Assembly (NCBI RefSeq): GCF_031846385.1 | Contig: NZ_JAVRHV010000004.1 | Span: forward strand, 267,045-331,044 | Reading direction: 5' to 3' | From: Urechidicola vernalis | GTDB taxonomy: Bacteria; Bacteroidota; Bacteroidia; Flavobacteriales; Flavobacteriaceae | Length of the DNA: 64,000 nucleotides | Part shown: positions 33,566 through 42,779 of the stretch, piece after piece | Layout of the letters: each line of letters begins with the position of its first letter | Position numbering within the stretch: position 1 is the first letter of the stretch | Position numbers and translations under genes: made by a program | Notes under the pieces: generated by a model | What the model was told of the DNA's origin: nothing | Databases searched by the model: none | The model's input: the letters and a program-made list of their open reading frames with translations, nothing else

Positions 33566-36500
33566 ATGAAAAATCTGATTTTATCCCTTTGTACATTCCT
33601 TTTTTTATTTTCATGTTCAGTCGATAAAAAAGAAGGTGATGCGATCTTTAAAAAAATAGATCCCGCATTTAGTGGGATTGACTTTAAAAATAATTTAGTG
33701 GAAAATGATTCTTTAAATTATTTGACGTATGCCTATATGTATATGGGTGGAGGAGTCTCAGTTGGAGACGTAAATAATGACGGTTTAAAGGATTTGTTTT
33801 TTACCGGAAATATGGTGGAGAATAAATTGTATTTGAATAAGGGAAATTTAAAGTTTGAAGATATAACGGATGCTGCGAAAATTCAAGGAGATGGTAGATG
33901 GTTTACAGGGGTAACTATGGCCGATGTAAATGACGATGGTTTTTTAGATATCTATTGTTCTGTTGGTGGTAAGTTCGGCCCAAAAGAAAATTTGCTATAT
34001 ATAAATAATGGCGATTTAACCTTTTCAGAGAAGGCAGTAGAATATGGTTTGGCAGATGTAGGAAACAGCGTTCAGGCAAGTTTCTTTGATTATGATTTAG
34101 ATGGAGATTTAGACGTATACCTGTCTAACTATCCTCCAACACATTTTAATGCACCTAACAGTTATTACAGGACTAAAATGTCTGATCCAAAAGATGTTGA
34201 AACAGATAAATTGTTTAGGAATGATGGAAATAAATTTATTGATGTTACAGACGAAGCAGGTTTAAGAACTTTCGGATTGTCATTAAGTTGTACAATAGGT
34301 GATCTAAATAATGATGGATGGCCAGATATTTATGTTTCTAATGATTTCAGTTCTCCAGATTATATGTTTTTTAATAATCAGGATGGTACGTTTTCCGAGC
34401 AAGTAAAAAAGACAACAAAACACACTGCTTTTTATGGAATGGGAGTTGATATTGCAGATTATAATAACGATCAACTTTTAGACATAATTCAAGTAGATAT
34501 GATGGCGAAAAACAACCGTCGTCAAAAAGCAAATATGGCAAGTATGAACCCGAAATTATTTTGGGGAACAGTGAATTCCGGTTTTCATTATCAATACATG
34601 CAAAATAACTTACAAGTTAATAATGGAATTTTGAATGATAATCTTCCAGATTTTAGTGATGTTTCAAGAATTGGAGGCTTATCTTCTACGGATTGGAGTT
34701 GGGGTCCATTATTTGCAGATTTAGACAATGATGGATTAAAAGATATATTTATTTCTAACGGTACAAGAAGAGAAATAAACAATCGTGATTTCTTTATTGA
34801 AATGCAGAAATTAAAACTGTCTAAAGCTGATTTACTAAAGAAAAGTTTAGAGATACCTTCTGAAAAAATTGATAATTTCGTCTACAAAAATACAGGAGAT
34901 CTAAAATTTGAACAAGTAAATAAGGAATGGGGAATAGAATATCCAGGTTTTTCTAATGGGGTTGTATATGCAGATTTAGATAACGATGGAGATTTGGAAA
35001 TAGTTCTTAATAATATTGATGACCACGCTACAGTATTCCAAAATTCTAGTTCAGAAACATCGAATTACATTACAATAGATTTTGATGGGATTAAAGGAAA
35101 TAGAATGGGGTTAGGTAATCGTGTTTATGTTTTGACTGAAGATGAAACTCAGATGCAAGAGTTAACTTTAACTAGAGGGTTCCAGTCGTCAGTAGCGCCC
35201 GAACTACATTTTGGCTTAGGACAATCAAGTTCAATTAACAAACTAAAAGTAGTTTGGACTGATGGAAAGACGCAAGTGTTAGAAAACCTTTCGATAAACC
35301 AAAAACTAACTTTAAAATATGAGGATGCCGTTTCTATTATGGAGAAGGCTTCAACTAAGAATAAAATATTCTCTGAAAATAGCGCAATAGCATTCCCAGA
35401 GCACAAGCATGTTGAGAATTATTATGATGATTTCATAGATCAAGTATTGCTACCACATAAAATGTCTCATTTTGGACCTGCATTGGCCATTGGAGATCTA
35501 AACGGAGATGGTAAAGATGATTACTTTGTTGGAGGTTCTTCAAATTATGTAGGGGCTGTTTATTTACAAGAAAATAAAGGTTTTGAGAAAAAAGAAATCT
35601 CTGATTTTGAACAAACATTATTAAGTGAAGATGTTGGCGCTACGATTTTTGATGCCGACAATGATGGGGATAATGATTTGTATGTTGTGAGTGGAGGTTA
35701 TGAGTTTGAACCAAATTCAAAATGGTTGCAAGACCGTTTATATATTAATGATGGAAATGGGAATTTGACATTATCAGAAAATGTATTACCCGAAATGATA
35801 GCAAGTGGATCTAGAGTTTATTCAGAAGATTTGAATAAAGACGGAAAGTTAGATTTGGTAGTGCTAGGCAGACAGGTTCCTAAAAATTATCCCTCTCCTG
35901 CTAACTCATATATATTATTCAACAAATCAGAAAATGGTGTAGTAAAGTTTGAAAATGTAACGGATAAAGCAATCAATGAATTTACCAATTTAGGAATGGC
36001 AACAAGTGCTATTATTACGGACTTTAATAATGATTCTTGGAAAGATATAATTGTAGTTGGAGAATGGATGCCTATTAGAGTTTTTCAAAATAATGAAGGG
36101 GTATTTACCGAGGTTTCTGAGAAAATGGGACTAACAAACGATTCAACTAGTTGGTGGTGGAGTATTCAAGAAGGAGATTTTGATAATGATGGTGACATGG
36201 ATTATATTGTTGGAAATAACGGATTAAATTATAAATACCAGGCTACGGAAGAAGAGACTTTTGATATTTTTATTAATGATTTTGACAAGGATGAGAAAAG
36301 CGATATTGTCTTGAGTTATTATAACGAAGGAGAGCAGTTTCCTGTAAGGGGAAGAGAATGTTCATCGCAACAAATTCCAGCTATAAAAACAAAATATAAG
36401 AATTACGAAAGTTTTTCTGAAGCAACCCTAGTTGATATTTATACAGAACAAGACCTGAAAAAATCAGTTCATTATCAAGTAAAATCTTTTGCCAGTATTT

Positions 36501-36850
36501 ACCTAGAAAATAAAGATGGAAAATTTATAATACATAAACTACCAAACGAGGCTCAGGTTTCAAGTGTGAACCAGATTTTGGTAGATGATTATAATAATGA
36601 TGGAAACCTTGATGCTGTGTTGGTAGGGAATTTACATGTGTCAGAAATTGAAACTACTAGAAATGATGCAAGCGTTGGTCAACTTTTGATAGGAGATGGA
36701 TCTGGTAACTTTAATGCAATGAGCGCAACAGAAAGTGGATTGTTTATTCCAGGAGATGTGAAGGATGCTGGAATTATTTCCGTTGATGAGTCTAATTATA
36801 TTATTGCAGTTAAAAATGAAGATTTAGTGCAAACGATTAAAATTAACTAA
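33566..36850 (+). CDS. VCBS/FG-GAP repeat lipoprotein with ASPIC/UnbV domain (second copy)
   Basis: 1,094 residues, parallel in layout and length to the protein of the first module: lipobox LFSC (Cys17), propeller repeats with calcium loops (DVNNDGLKD, DYDLDGDLD, DLNNDGWPD, DLDNDGLKD), ASPIC/UnbV domain at about 511-578 (MQELTLTRGFQSSVAPE, VVWTDGKTQVL), and a second propeller (DLNGDGKDD, DADNDGDND, DFDNDGDMD). Shared end motifs (RGRECSSQQIP here, RGKECSTQQMP in the other) show that both descend from one gene. It sits behind a terminator that separates it from susD-2, as in module one, so expression relative to SusCD may be uneven. Confidence 0.9.
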   Translation: MKNLILSLCTFLFLFSCSVDKKEGDAIFKKIDPAFSGIDFKNNLVENDSLNYLTYAYMYMGGGVSVGDVNNDGLKDLFFTGNMVENKLYLNKGNLKFEDITDAAKIQGDGRWFTGVTMADVNDDGFLDIYCSVGGKFGPKENLLYINNGDLTFSEKAVEYGLADVGNSVQASFFDYDLDGDLDVYLSNYPPTHFNAPNSYYRTKMSDPKDVETDKLFRNDGNKFIDVTDEAGLRTFGLSLSCTIGDLNNDGWPDIYVSNDFSSPDYMFFNNQDGTFSEQVKKTTKHTAFYGMGVDIADYNNDQLLDIIQVDMMAKNNRRQKANMASMNPKLFWGTVNSGFHYQYMQNNLQVNNGILNDNLPDFSDVSRIGGLSSTDWSWGPLFADLDNDGLKDIFISNGTRREINNRDFFIEMQKLKLSKADLLKKSLEIPSEKIDNFVYKNTGDLKFEQVNKEWGIEYPGFSNGVVYADLDNDGDLEIVLNNIDDHATVFQNSSSETSNYITIDFDGIKGNRMGLGNRVYVLTEDETQMQELTLTRGFQSSVAPELHFGLGQSSSINKLKVVWTDGKTQVLENLSINQKLTLKYEDAVSIMEKASTKNKIFSENSAIAFPEHKHVENYYDDFIDQVLLPHKMSHFGPALAIGDLNGDGKDDYFVGGSSNYVGAVYLQENKGFEKKEISDFEQTLLSEDVGATIFDADNDGDNDLYVVSGGYEFEPNSKWLQDRLYINDGNGNLTLSENVLPEMIASGSRVYSEDLNKDGKLDLVVLGRQVPKNYPSPANSYILFNKSENGVVKFENVTDKAINEFTNLGMATSAIITDFNNDSWKDIIVVGEWMPIRVFQNNEGVFTEVSEKMGLTNDSTSWWWSIQEGDFDNDGDMDYIVGNNGLNYKYQATEEETFDIFINDFDKDEKSDIVLSYYNEGEQFPVRGRECSSQQIPAIKTKYKNYESFSEATLVDIYTEQDLKKSVHYQVKSFASIYLENKDGKFIIHKLPNEAQVSSVNQILVDDYNNDGNLDAVLVGNLHVSEIETTRNDASVGQLLIGDGSGNFNAMSATESGLFIPGDVKDAGIISVDESNYIIAVKNEDLVQTIKIN

Positions 36851-36863
36851 GAGTAAAAACATT

Positions 36864-36910
36864 GTTTAATAAAAAAGCCAAATCTTAAAGATTTGGCTTT
36901 TTTATTAAAC
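36864..36910. terminator. Bidirectional terminator, 22-bp perfect stem
   Basis: Arms 36864-36885 and 36889-36910 are perfectly complementary with a three-base loop; the core is AAAAAAGCCAAATCT. It separates the convergent VCBS and small-subunit genes and has T-runs on both strands. Confidence 0.92.
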
Positions 36911-36923
36911 TTAGATTAAATTA

Positions 36924-37553
36924 TTACAATGACCAGGCATTTCCGTTTCCTGCTTCTTCTAAAGGAATACAAGCATCGTACCTTCCTGGTATTGGATCAT
37001 AATTTAAAATATTTTCACCTACATGCTCTGATGTGTAATAGCCATAGAGTGTAAAACGTCTTGTCTGTGTTAAAAATGAATAAATCAAATACGTGTTTAA
37101 TTTTGTGCCACTTAATTTTGATTTATCTTCTCTTAAAACTCTAAATACTTCTTTCTGTTTGTCATCAGAAATATCAAAATAGGTTGCTAAAATAGTTTCA
37201 TATTCACCTTTTGTTCCTTCGGAAGCATCTTTTCCAAACACTGAATTAAATTCTGTAGCAAAAGTTGAAGCGCCTTCTTTCATAGCAACTTTCTCATTAT
37301 CACCTAATATTTCATCAAACATTTTATCCATAAATTCTGGCACAAATACATCAAGGGCACCTGCAGTGTCCGTTTTTGGCAGTATTATATCGGCTAATTG
37401 TGTGATTATGTATCCTTCAGTTTTTGTAAAAAATACAGGCGTCCATGTCGCTGCGTCCGAAGTACAGGATTGAAGTACACTCAATATAGTAGGCGTTGCA
37501 ACAGCATATCCTAGTGTTAACGACATGTTTTTTAGGGCGGCTCTTCTATCCAT
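36924..37553 (-). CDS. Gluconate 2-dehydrogenase subunit 3-like protein, Tat-type small subunit (pair 1)
   Basis: 209 residues with an N-terminal DRRAALK twin-arginine motif, a hydrophobic stretch and a Cys (LQSC) that could be a lipobox. The rest matches the gluconate_2-dh3 family (ITQLADIILPKTDTAGA, near 50-66). In FAD-dependent sugar dehydrogenases this subunit carries the Tat signal and takes the folded signal-less GMC subunit with it across the membrane. The GMC gene ends two bases upstream, the same order and gap as in pair 2. Confidence 0.88.
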   Translation of the reverse strand: MDRRAALKNMSLTLGYAVATPTILSVLQSCTSDAATWTPVFFTKTEGYIITQLADIILPKTDTAGALDVFVPEFMDKMFDEILGDNEKVAMKEGASTFATEFNSVFGKDASEGTKGEYETILATYFDISDDKQKEVFRVLREDKSKLSGTKLNTYLIYSFLTQTRRFTLYGYYTSEHVGENILNYDPIPGRYDACIPLEEAGNGNAWSL

Positions 37554-37555
37554 AA

Positions 37556-39286
37556 TTATGCATTGTTAAATTTATTATTTTTTAATTGTTTAATAGCATG
37601 TTTAGCAGCTCTTGCTGTAAGTGCCATATAAGTTAATGAAGGGTTTTGACATGCTGCAGAAGTCATACATGCTCCATCTGTAACATATACATTTTTTACA
37701 GTATGAACTTGATTATTCCCATTTAAAACAGAAGTTTTAGGGTCACGTCCCATTCTTGCAGTTCCCATTTCATGAATTCCTAATCCTGGAAAGAACATGT
37801 TAGGATTGTCGTTACCTCGAACATTTTTAAAACCAGCAGCTTTTAACATTGCTATCGCTTCTTCTTGAATGTCCTTTTTCATTTTCTTTTCATTTTCTTT
37901 GAATTCAACGTCAAAAGTAACCGTTGGTAAGCCCCATTGGTCTAAATTGTCATAATCCAGAGTCATTTTATTTTCATGGTAAGGTAAACATTCTCCAAAC
38001 CCTCTCATTCCAATACTCCAAGATCCTGGCTTCATTAATTCGTCTTTTAGGTCTTTTCCGTAACTCAATTCTGCTACTCCCCTTTGCCAGTTAGATCTAC
38101 TTGCACCCCCTTGGTAGCCAAATCCACGTACATAGTCTTTTCGGTCTGTATCTCCTCCTAAATTTCTGAATCTAGGAATATAGAATCCGGCAGGTTTACG
38201 ACCTTTATAATACTGTTCTTCATATCCTTCAACTTGAGCACTTGCACCAACAGATAAGTGATGGTCCATTATATTATGGCCTAATTCTCCACTATCATTT
38301 CCTAATCCATTCGGAAATCTTTCAGATTTTGATTGCATTAAAATTGAAGCGGTAGCAATTGCGGATGCACAACTGAAAATTATTTTTGCATTGTAAACTG
38401 TGGCTTCTTTGGTATTTGCATCTATCACTTTAACTCCAGTTGCTAATTTTGTTTTGTCATCATAAACGATTTCATGAACAATGGAATTTGGTCTTAGAAC
38501 CATATTTCCAGTTTTTTTTGCTGCTGGAAGTGTAGAAGATAAACTGCTAAAATAGCCTCCAAAAGGACAACCTCTGATACATCTATTTCTAAATTGACAT
38601 TTATCTCTTCCTTCGTGTTTTTTTTCTCCAGTAATATGTGCGGTTCTTGCATGCGCAATTACCCTACCATCATCAAAAGACTCTGCTACTTTTTCGGCTA
38701 AGAATTCTTCTACACAATTGAACCCGAAAGGGGGTGAGTATTTTCCATTTGGTAGTGGATCTATATCCATATTTTCTCCTTGAATTCCAATGTACTCTTC
38801 AACTTTGTCATACCACGGAGCAATATCATTGTAGCGGATAGGCCAATCTACACCATTTCCATCACGTTTGTTTTCTTCAAAGTCTCTCGCACTCCATCTA
38901 TAGCAATGTCTACCCCATGTAATGGAACGACCTCCTACATGATATCCACGCATCCAATCAAAACGTTTTGTCTCATTATATGGATGGTCAATATCATCTA
39001 CAAAAAAATGTTCAGATGCCGGACTTGTTGTATATCCAGTTCTATCCTGTTTTGCTTTGCGTTCTTTAATTCTTTTGGTTTTCTCACCTCTGTTATCAAA
39101 ATCCCATGGGTCCATATTCATGGTAGGGTAACCTTCAATGTGCTTAACCATACGTCCTCTCTCAAGAACCAAAGTTTTTAGTCCTCCTTCGCATAATTCT
39201 TTTGCTGCCCATCCTCCTGATATTCCAGATCCAATAACAATGGCATCATACAGTTCGTTCGTCTGTATTTTTGAATTTGTAGTCAT
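37556..39286 (-). CDS. GMC family FAD oxidoreductase with Fe-S cysteine motif (pair 1)
   Basis: 576 residues. FAD-binding GSGISGG (19-25) and the second FAD motif GGRSITWGRHCYRWS (118-132) are clear. The active-site His is in GIHEMGTARMG and the partner Asn in CQNPSLTYMAL at the C-terminus. Cys230, Cys236 and Cys240 (CxxxxxCxxxCP) match the spacing recalled for the [3Fe-4S] cluster of the Burkholderia FAD glucose dehydrogenase. It should oxidise a sugar ring hydroxyl, as glucoside 3-dehydrogenases do, and pass electrons to a cytochrome. No signal peptide; export is expected with the Tat small subunit. Divergent from the AraC gene with 57 bases between. Confidence 0.92.
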   Translation of the reverse strand: MTTNSKIQTNELYDAIVIGSGISGGWAAKELCEGGLKTLVLERGRMVKHIEGYPTMNMDPWDFDNRGEKTKRIKERKAKQDRTGYTTSPASEHFFVDDIDHPYNETKRFDWMRGYHVGGRSITWGRHCYRWSARDFEENKRDGNGVDWPIRYNDIAPWYDKVEEYIGIQGENMDIDPLPNGKYSPPFGFNCVEEFLAEKVAESFDDGRVIAHARTAHITGEKKHEGRDKCQFRNRCIRGCPFGGYFSSLSSTLPAAKKTGNMVLRPNSIVHEIVYDDKTKLATGVKVIDANTKEATVYNAKIIFSCASAIATASILMQSKSERFPNGLGNDSGELGHNIMDHHLSVGASAQVEGYEEQYYKGRKPAGFYIPRFRNLGGDTDRKDYVRGFGYQGGASRSNWQRGVAELSYGKDLKDELMKPGSWSIGMRGFGECLPYHENKMTLDYDNLDQWGLPTVTFDVEFKENEKKMKKDIQEEAIAMLKAAGFKNVRGNDNPNMFFPGLGIHEMGTARMGRDPKTSVLNGNNQVHTVKNVYVTDGACMTSAACQNPSLTYMALTARAAKHAIKQLKNNKFNNA

Positions 39287-39343
39287 ATATAATTGTTAAA
39301 ATTTAAAAGGTAAAGAATTATTTATGCAGAATCATAAAAATGA

Positions 39344-40435
39344 ATGTTAAATAACTCTTTAAGTATGGGCAAAATAGTTAATTTGCGGCTGCTTTTTGTT
39401 CAAAATATTTCAGTGAAAATAAATATACAAAAAATACAGCCTTATATAGAAGATGATATTGTCTATCATGCAGATACCTGTTTGCCTTTAATTGATGCCG
39501 TTTCAAGAAAAAAATTAAAGTTTAAAGCATTGGCTAGATATACTTATCCAGGAGACCGCTTGTCCGAAGACACTAAGGGGTTAAGTTCTATAGGATATTG
39601 GGATGCAGATGAGCCTCAAGATTGGGGCTTAGATTGGCATCGTAATGAAGGTATTGAGGTGCATTATTTAGAGTCGGGTTCTATGCCGTATTCTCAAGGC
39701 GATAAAACACTTAAATTGCTACCGAATTATTTAACGGTGACAAGGCCTTGGGAGGCGCATAAGGTCGGAGATCCTTCTATAGGGATGGGGAAGTTTTACT
39801 GGGTTATTATTGATTTGGACGTTAGAAGGCCACATCAAAATTGGACATGGCCAGACTGGATTTTGCTGACTAAAAAAGACTTGAACAGATTAACAACATT
39901 GTTAAGGCACGATGACAAATGGCTGTGGAAAGCAAACAATAAAATAGCCTCATGTTTTCAAAGATTAGGAAAAGTTGTGGATACTGACGTTAACGGTTCT
40001 AATGACTCTAAAATTAGACTCATAATTAATGACTTGCTATTGTGTTTATTACAATTGTTAGAAGAAGATGAAATAGTTTTAAACGAGTCGTTAGTGGATA
40101 GTTCTAGAAGTGTGCAGTTGTTTTTGAATGAGTTGGAAACACGCTTATCAGACAGTTGGACAATTGAAAAAATGGCAGCTTCGGCTGGAGTAGGATTGAC
40201 ACGGTTTACGCATCATTGTAAGAAGTTGACGAATCTTACGCCAATGCGTTTTTTGGCTATGAAAAGAGTTGAGATGTCCAAATCTCTATTACTTGAAAAT
40301 CCAAATTTAAGTATAACTGAGGTGGCATATAGTTGTGGGTTTGCAACTGGTCAATACTTTTCGACTGTGTTTAAGCGTCATGAAAAATGTACTCCTTTAG
40401 AGTTTAGAAGTAATCATTTGGTAGAATTCGATTAA
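39344..40435 (+). CDS. AraC family transcriptional regulator with N-terminal sugar-binding cupin
   Basis: Up to 363 residues. An N-terminal cupin-like sensor (HRNEGIEVHYLESGSMPYSQ, LTVTRPWEAHKVGDPS) and a C-terminal AraC double helix-turn-helix (about 255-355: WTIEKMAASAGVGLTRFTHH, ITEVAYSCGFATGQYFSTVF). The start is uncertain: ATG at 39344, ATG at 39365 or a later GTG at 39415. It stands between the two oxidoreductase transcription units of the locus, divergent from GMC pair 1 and upstream of the TIM-barrel/MFS operon, so it probably controls one or both. The ligand is unknown. Confidence 0.9.
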   Translation: MLNNSLSMGKIVNLRLLFVQNISVKINIQKIQPYIEDDIVYHADTCLPLIDAVSRKKLKFKALARYTYPGDRLSEDTKGLSSIGYWDADEPQDWGLDWHRNEGIEVHYLESGSMPYSQGDKTLKLLPNYLTVTRPWEAHKVGDPSIGMGKFYWVIIDLDVRRPHQNWTWPDWILLTKKDLNRLTTLLRHDDKWLWKANNKIASCFQRLGKVVDTDVNGSNDSKIRLIINDLLLCLLQLLEEDEIVLNESLVDSSRSVQLFLNELETRLSDSWTIEKMAASAGVGLTRFTHHCKKLTNLTPMRFLAMKRVEMSKSLLLENPNLSITEVAYSCGFATGQYFSTVFKRHEKCTPLEFRSNHLVEFD

Positions 40436-40536
40436 ATTTTCTTCATTTATAGAGATAGATATTGATTTTATCACAATTCATTCTTTGTTTTTTGTATAAA
40501 TTCTTTCACTGGTAAAAAATAGACAGCGTTCCTGTA

Positions 40537-40563
40537 TTGATTTTTTATCTTGACCTAGATTTG
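40537..40563 (+). promoter_or_regulatory. Candidate promoter of the TIM-barrel/MFS/GMC operon
   Basis: TTG at 40537-40539 and TAGATTTG (TAnnTTTG) at 40556-40563 with 16 bases between, slightly shorter than usual; the first gene begins 83 bases later. Confidence 0.5.
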
Positions 40564-40646
40564 CAAGGTTAAAAAATAGACTTTCACTTCAAATTAGAAT
40601 CAAAGACGATTCATTAAATTAAAATCAATCAGTAAATTATAAGTAA

Positions 40647-41582
40647 ATGAAAAAAGTACAGTTTTTATCAAAATTATTCTTAATAGTGTTTTTAAGTACA
40701 GCAATGTTTAGTTCTTGTACTCCTGAGAAAAAAGAATTAAAAATTTCATTAGCGCAATGGTCATATCATAGAGCATTCAGAAATGATGGAGTCGATCCAT
40801 TTGAGTTTGCTAAAATGGCTAAAGAATTAGATATTGAAGGCTTGGAATACGTGAGTCAATTATATACGCATGGAATGGCGGATCAAGACAAGGCAACTGA
40901 GATCCCTAAAATAGCTACAGAACTAAAAAAGCGTAGTGAATTACATGGTAGAACCAATGTTTTAATCATGGTAGATGGTGAAGGTCCATTAGCAAGTTCA
41001 GATGAAAAGAAAAGAAATCAAGCAATTTTGAATCACTCTTACTGGGTGGATGCTGCAGCGACTTTGGGTTGTACGTCAATTCGTGTAAATTTGGCTCCTA
41101 CAAGAGGGTTGAGTGACGAAGAATGGCACAAAAATTCAGTTATTGGTTTAGGTGCATTGGCTGATATTGCGGCAAAAAAGAATATCAATGTAATTGTAGA
41201 GAATCATGGAGGAATTTCTTCTGATGGTGCAAAATTAGCAGCAGTTATGGCAGAAATTAATAAGTCAAATTGTGGTACTTTACCAGATTTTGGAAACTTT
41301 TGTATCGATGGTAGCCCAAGAGGAGATTGTAAAGTTGAGTATGATAGATACAAGGGAACGAAAGAATTAATGCCTTACGCTAAAGGTGTTAGCGCTAAAT
41401 CGTATGACTTTGATGTTGAAGGAAATGAGACTAAAATGGATTACAATAAATTGTTGCAAATTGTAAAGGATGCCGGATATACTGGATTTATTGGAGTTGA
41501 ATACGAAGGAGATAGATTAAGTGAAAAAGAAGGAATTATTGCAACGAAAGAATTGTTGTTGAAAATAGGATTAGAATATTAA
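40647..41582 (+). CDS. Sugar phosphate isomerase/epimerase-like TIM-barrel lipoprotein
   Basis: 311 residues with a lipoprotein signal (MFSSC) and a xylose-isomerase-like TIM barrel. Possible metal ligands are Glu in VENHGG, Asp in LPDFGNF and Glu in VEYEGD; the third-position His common in this fold is replaced (GVSAKSYDFD). It should sit in the periplasm or outer membrane. It starts the plus-strand operon. By context it may act on oxidised (keto) sugars or glycosides, by isomerisation or elimination; a phosphate sugar is unlikely outside the cytosol. Confidence 0.87.
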   Translation: MKKVQFLSKLFLIVFLSTAMFSSCTPEKKELKISLAQWSYHRAFRNDGVDPFEFAKMAKELDIEGLEYVSQLYTHGMADQDKATEIPKIATELKKRSELHGRTNVLIMVDGEGPLASSDEKKRNQAILNHSYWVDAAATLGCTSIRVNLAPTRGLSDEEWHKNSVIGLGALADIAAKKNINVIVENHGGISSDGAKLAAVMAEINKSNCGTLPDFGNFCIDGSPRGDCKVEYDRYKGTKELMPYAKGVSAKSYDFDVEGNETKMDYNKLLQIVKDAGYTGFIGVEYEGDRLSEKEGIIATKELLLKIGLEY

Positions 41583-41608
41583 TCAAATAACTAACTAAAT
41601 ACTTTAAC

Positions 41609-42769
41609 ATGGAAGGAATTAATAAAAACAGATTGTTTTTGGCCAGTTGTATGGCTTTGGTCGTAACTTCAATGACATTTGCTATTAGAGCAAGATTAGA
41701 AACAGTTTTTGGACCTGAAGGGGTAGGACTTACATTGGAGCAAATTGGTTATGCATTTACTCCAGCATTCTGGGGATTTACCTTAGCAATGATTATTGGT
41801 GGTCCTTTAGTTGATTCTTTAGGTATAAAAAAAATTACTTGGATTGCATTTATTACCCATGCAATTGGAATTGTGTTGACGATTACTGCAACATCAATGA
41901 CTTCGTTATTTATAGCTACACTTTTTGTTGGAATTGGAAACGGTATGGTTGAGGCTGCATTAAATCCTATGATTGCATCTATTTATCCTAAGAATAAGGT
42001 GAAGATGTTAAATAGATTCCATGTGTGGTTTCCTGGTGGAATTGTAATTGGCTCATTAGTAGGTTACCTTATTATGGATGTGATGGGATTAGGTTGGCAA
42101 ATAATGGTTGCTACTTTATTTATTCCGCTTATTATTTATGCGGTGATGTTTTTAGGTCAAAAGTTCCCCGTTACAGAACGAGTAGAAATGGGTGTTAGTT
42201 ATAACGACATGTTAAAAAGTGTAGGAAAACCGTTATTCTTATTTATGGTGTTTTGTATGTTATTAACTGCAGCATCAGAATTAGGGACAACACAAAGAAT
42301 AGAATCTTTATTGAAAACTTCAGGGGCAGCACCGCTCTTAGTATTGGCTTTTATTAACGGAATCATGGCTTTAGGAAGGGCTTTTGCCGGACCTGTAATT
42401 CATAAAATGCAGCCTGCTGGTATGCTATTGTTCTCCGCAATATTTACTTTTATTGGTTTGTGGCTACTTACCATAACTTCAGGTGGCATGTTATTTTTAG
42501 CAGCTGCAGTATTTGCTGTTGGTGTTACGTTCTTCTGGCCGACAATGATTGGTTTTGTAGCGGAGTATTTGCCGGAAACAGGAGCCCTTGGAATGTCTAT
42601 TATGGGTGGAGCAGGAATGCTTTCTGTATCAATTGTTTTGCCAATAATGGGTAAAATTATGGATGATGCTGGTGCGAACGAAGCGCTTAGAACAATGTCC
42701 GTCTTACCTTTGATATTGATAGTGTTGTTCGTAGGGTTGAATGTTTATATGAAAAAAAGGAAAGCCTAA
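41609..42769 (+). CDS. MFS transporter
   Basis: 386 residues with about twelve hydrophobic segments in two bundles. The loop between helices 2 and 3 reads GGPLVDSLGIKK, a variant of the family G-x-x-x-D signature. GNGMVEAALNPMIASIYP and NRFHVWFPGGIVIGSLVG resemble sugar/fucose-permease-like members. It probably carries the released monosaccharide or its keto derivative across the inner membrane. Eleven-base spacing to the next permease gene suggests both are made together and serve different products. Confidence 0.88.
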   Translation: MEGINKNRLFLASCMALVVTSMTFAIRARLETVFGPEGVGLTLEQIGYAFTPAFWGFTLAMIIGGPLVDSLGIKKITWIAFITHAIGIVLTITATSMTSLFIATLFVGIGNGMVEAALNPMIASIYPKNKVKMLNRFHVWFPGGIVIGSLVGYLIMDVMGLGWQIMVATLFIPLIIYAVMFLGQKFPVTERVEMGVSYNDMLKSVGKPLFLFMVFCMLLTAASELGTTQRIESLLKTSGAAPLLVLAFINGIMALGRAFAGPVIHKMQPAGMLLFSAIFTFIGLWLLTITSGGMLFLAAAVFAVGVTFFWPTMIGFVAEYLPETGALGMSIMGGAGMLSVSIVLPIMGKIMDDAGANEALRTMSVLPLILIVLFVGLNVYMKKRKA

Positions 42770-42779
42770 GGTTAACTTC

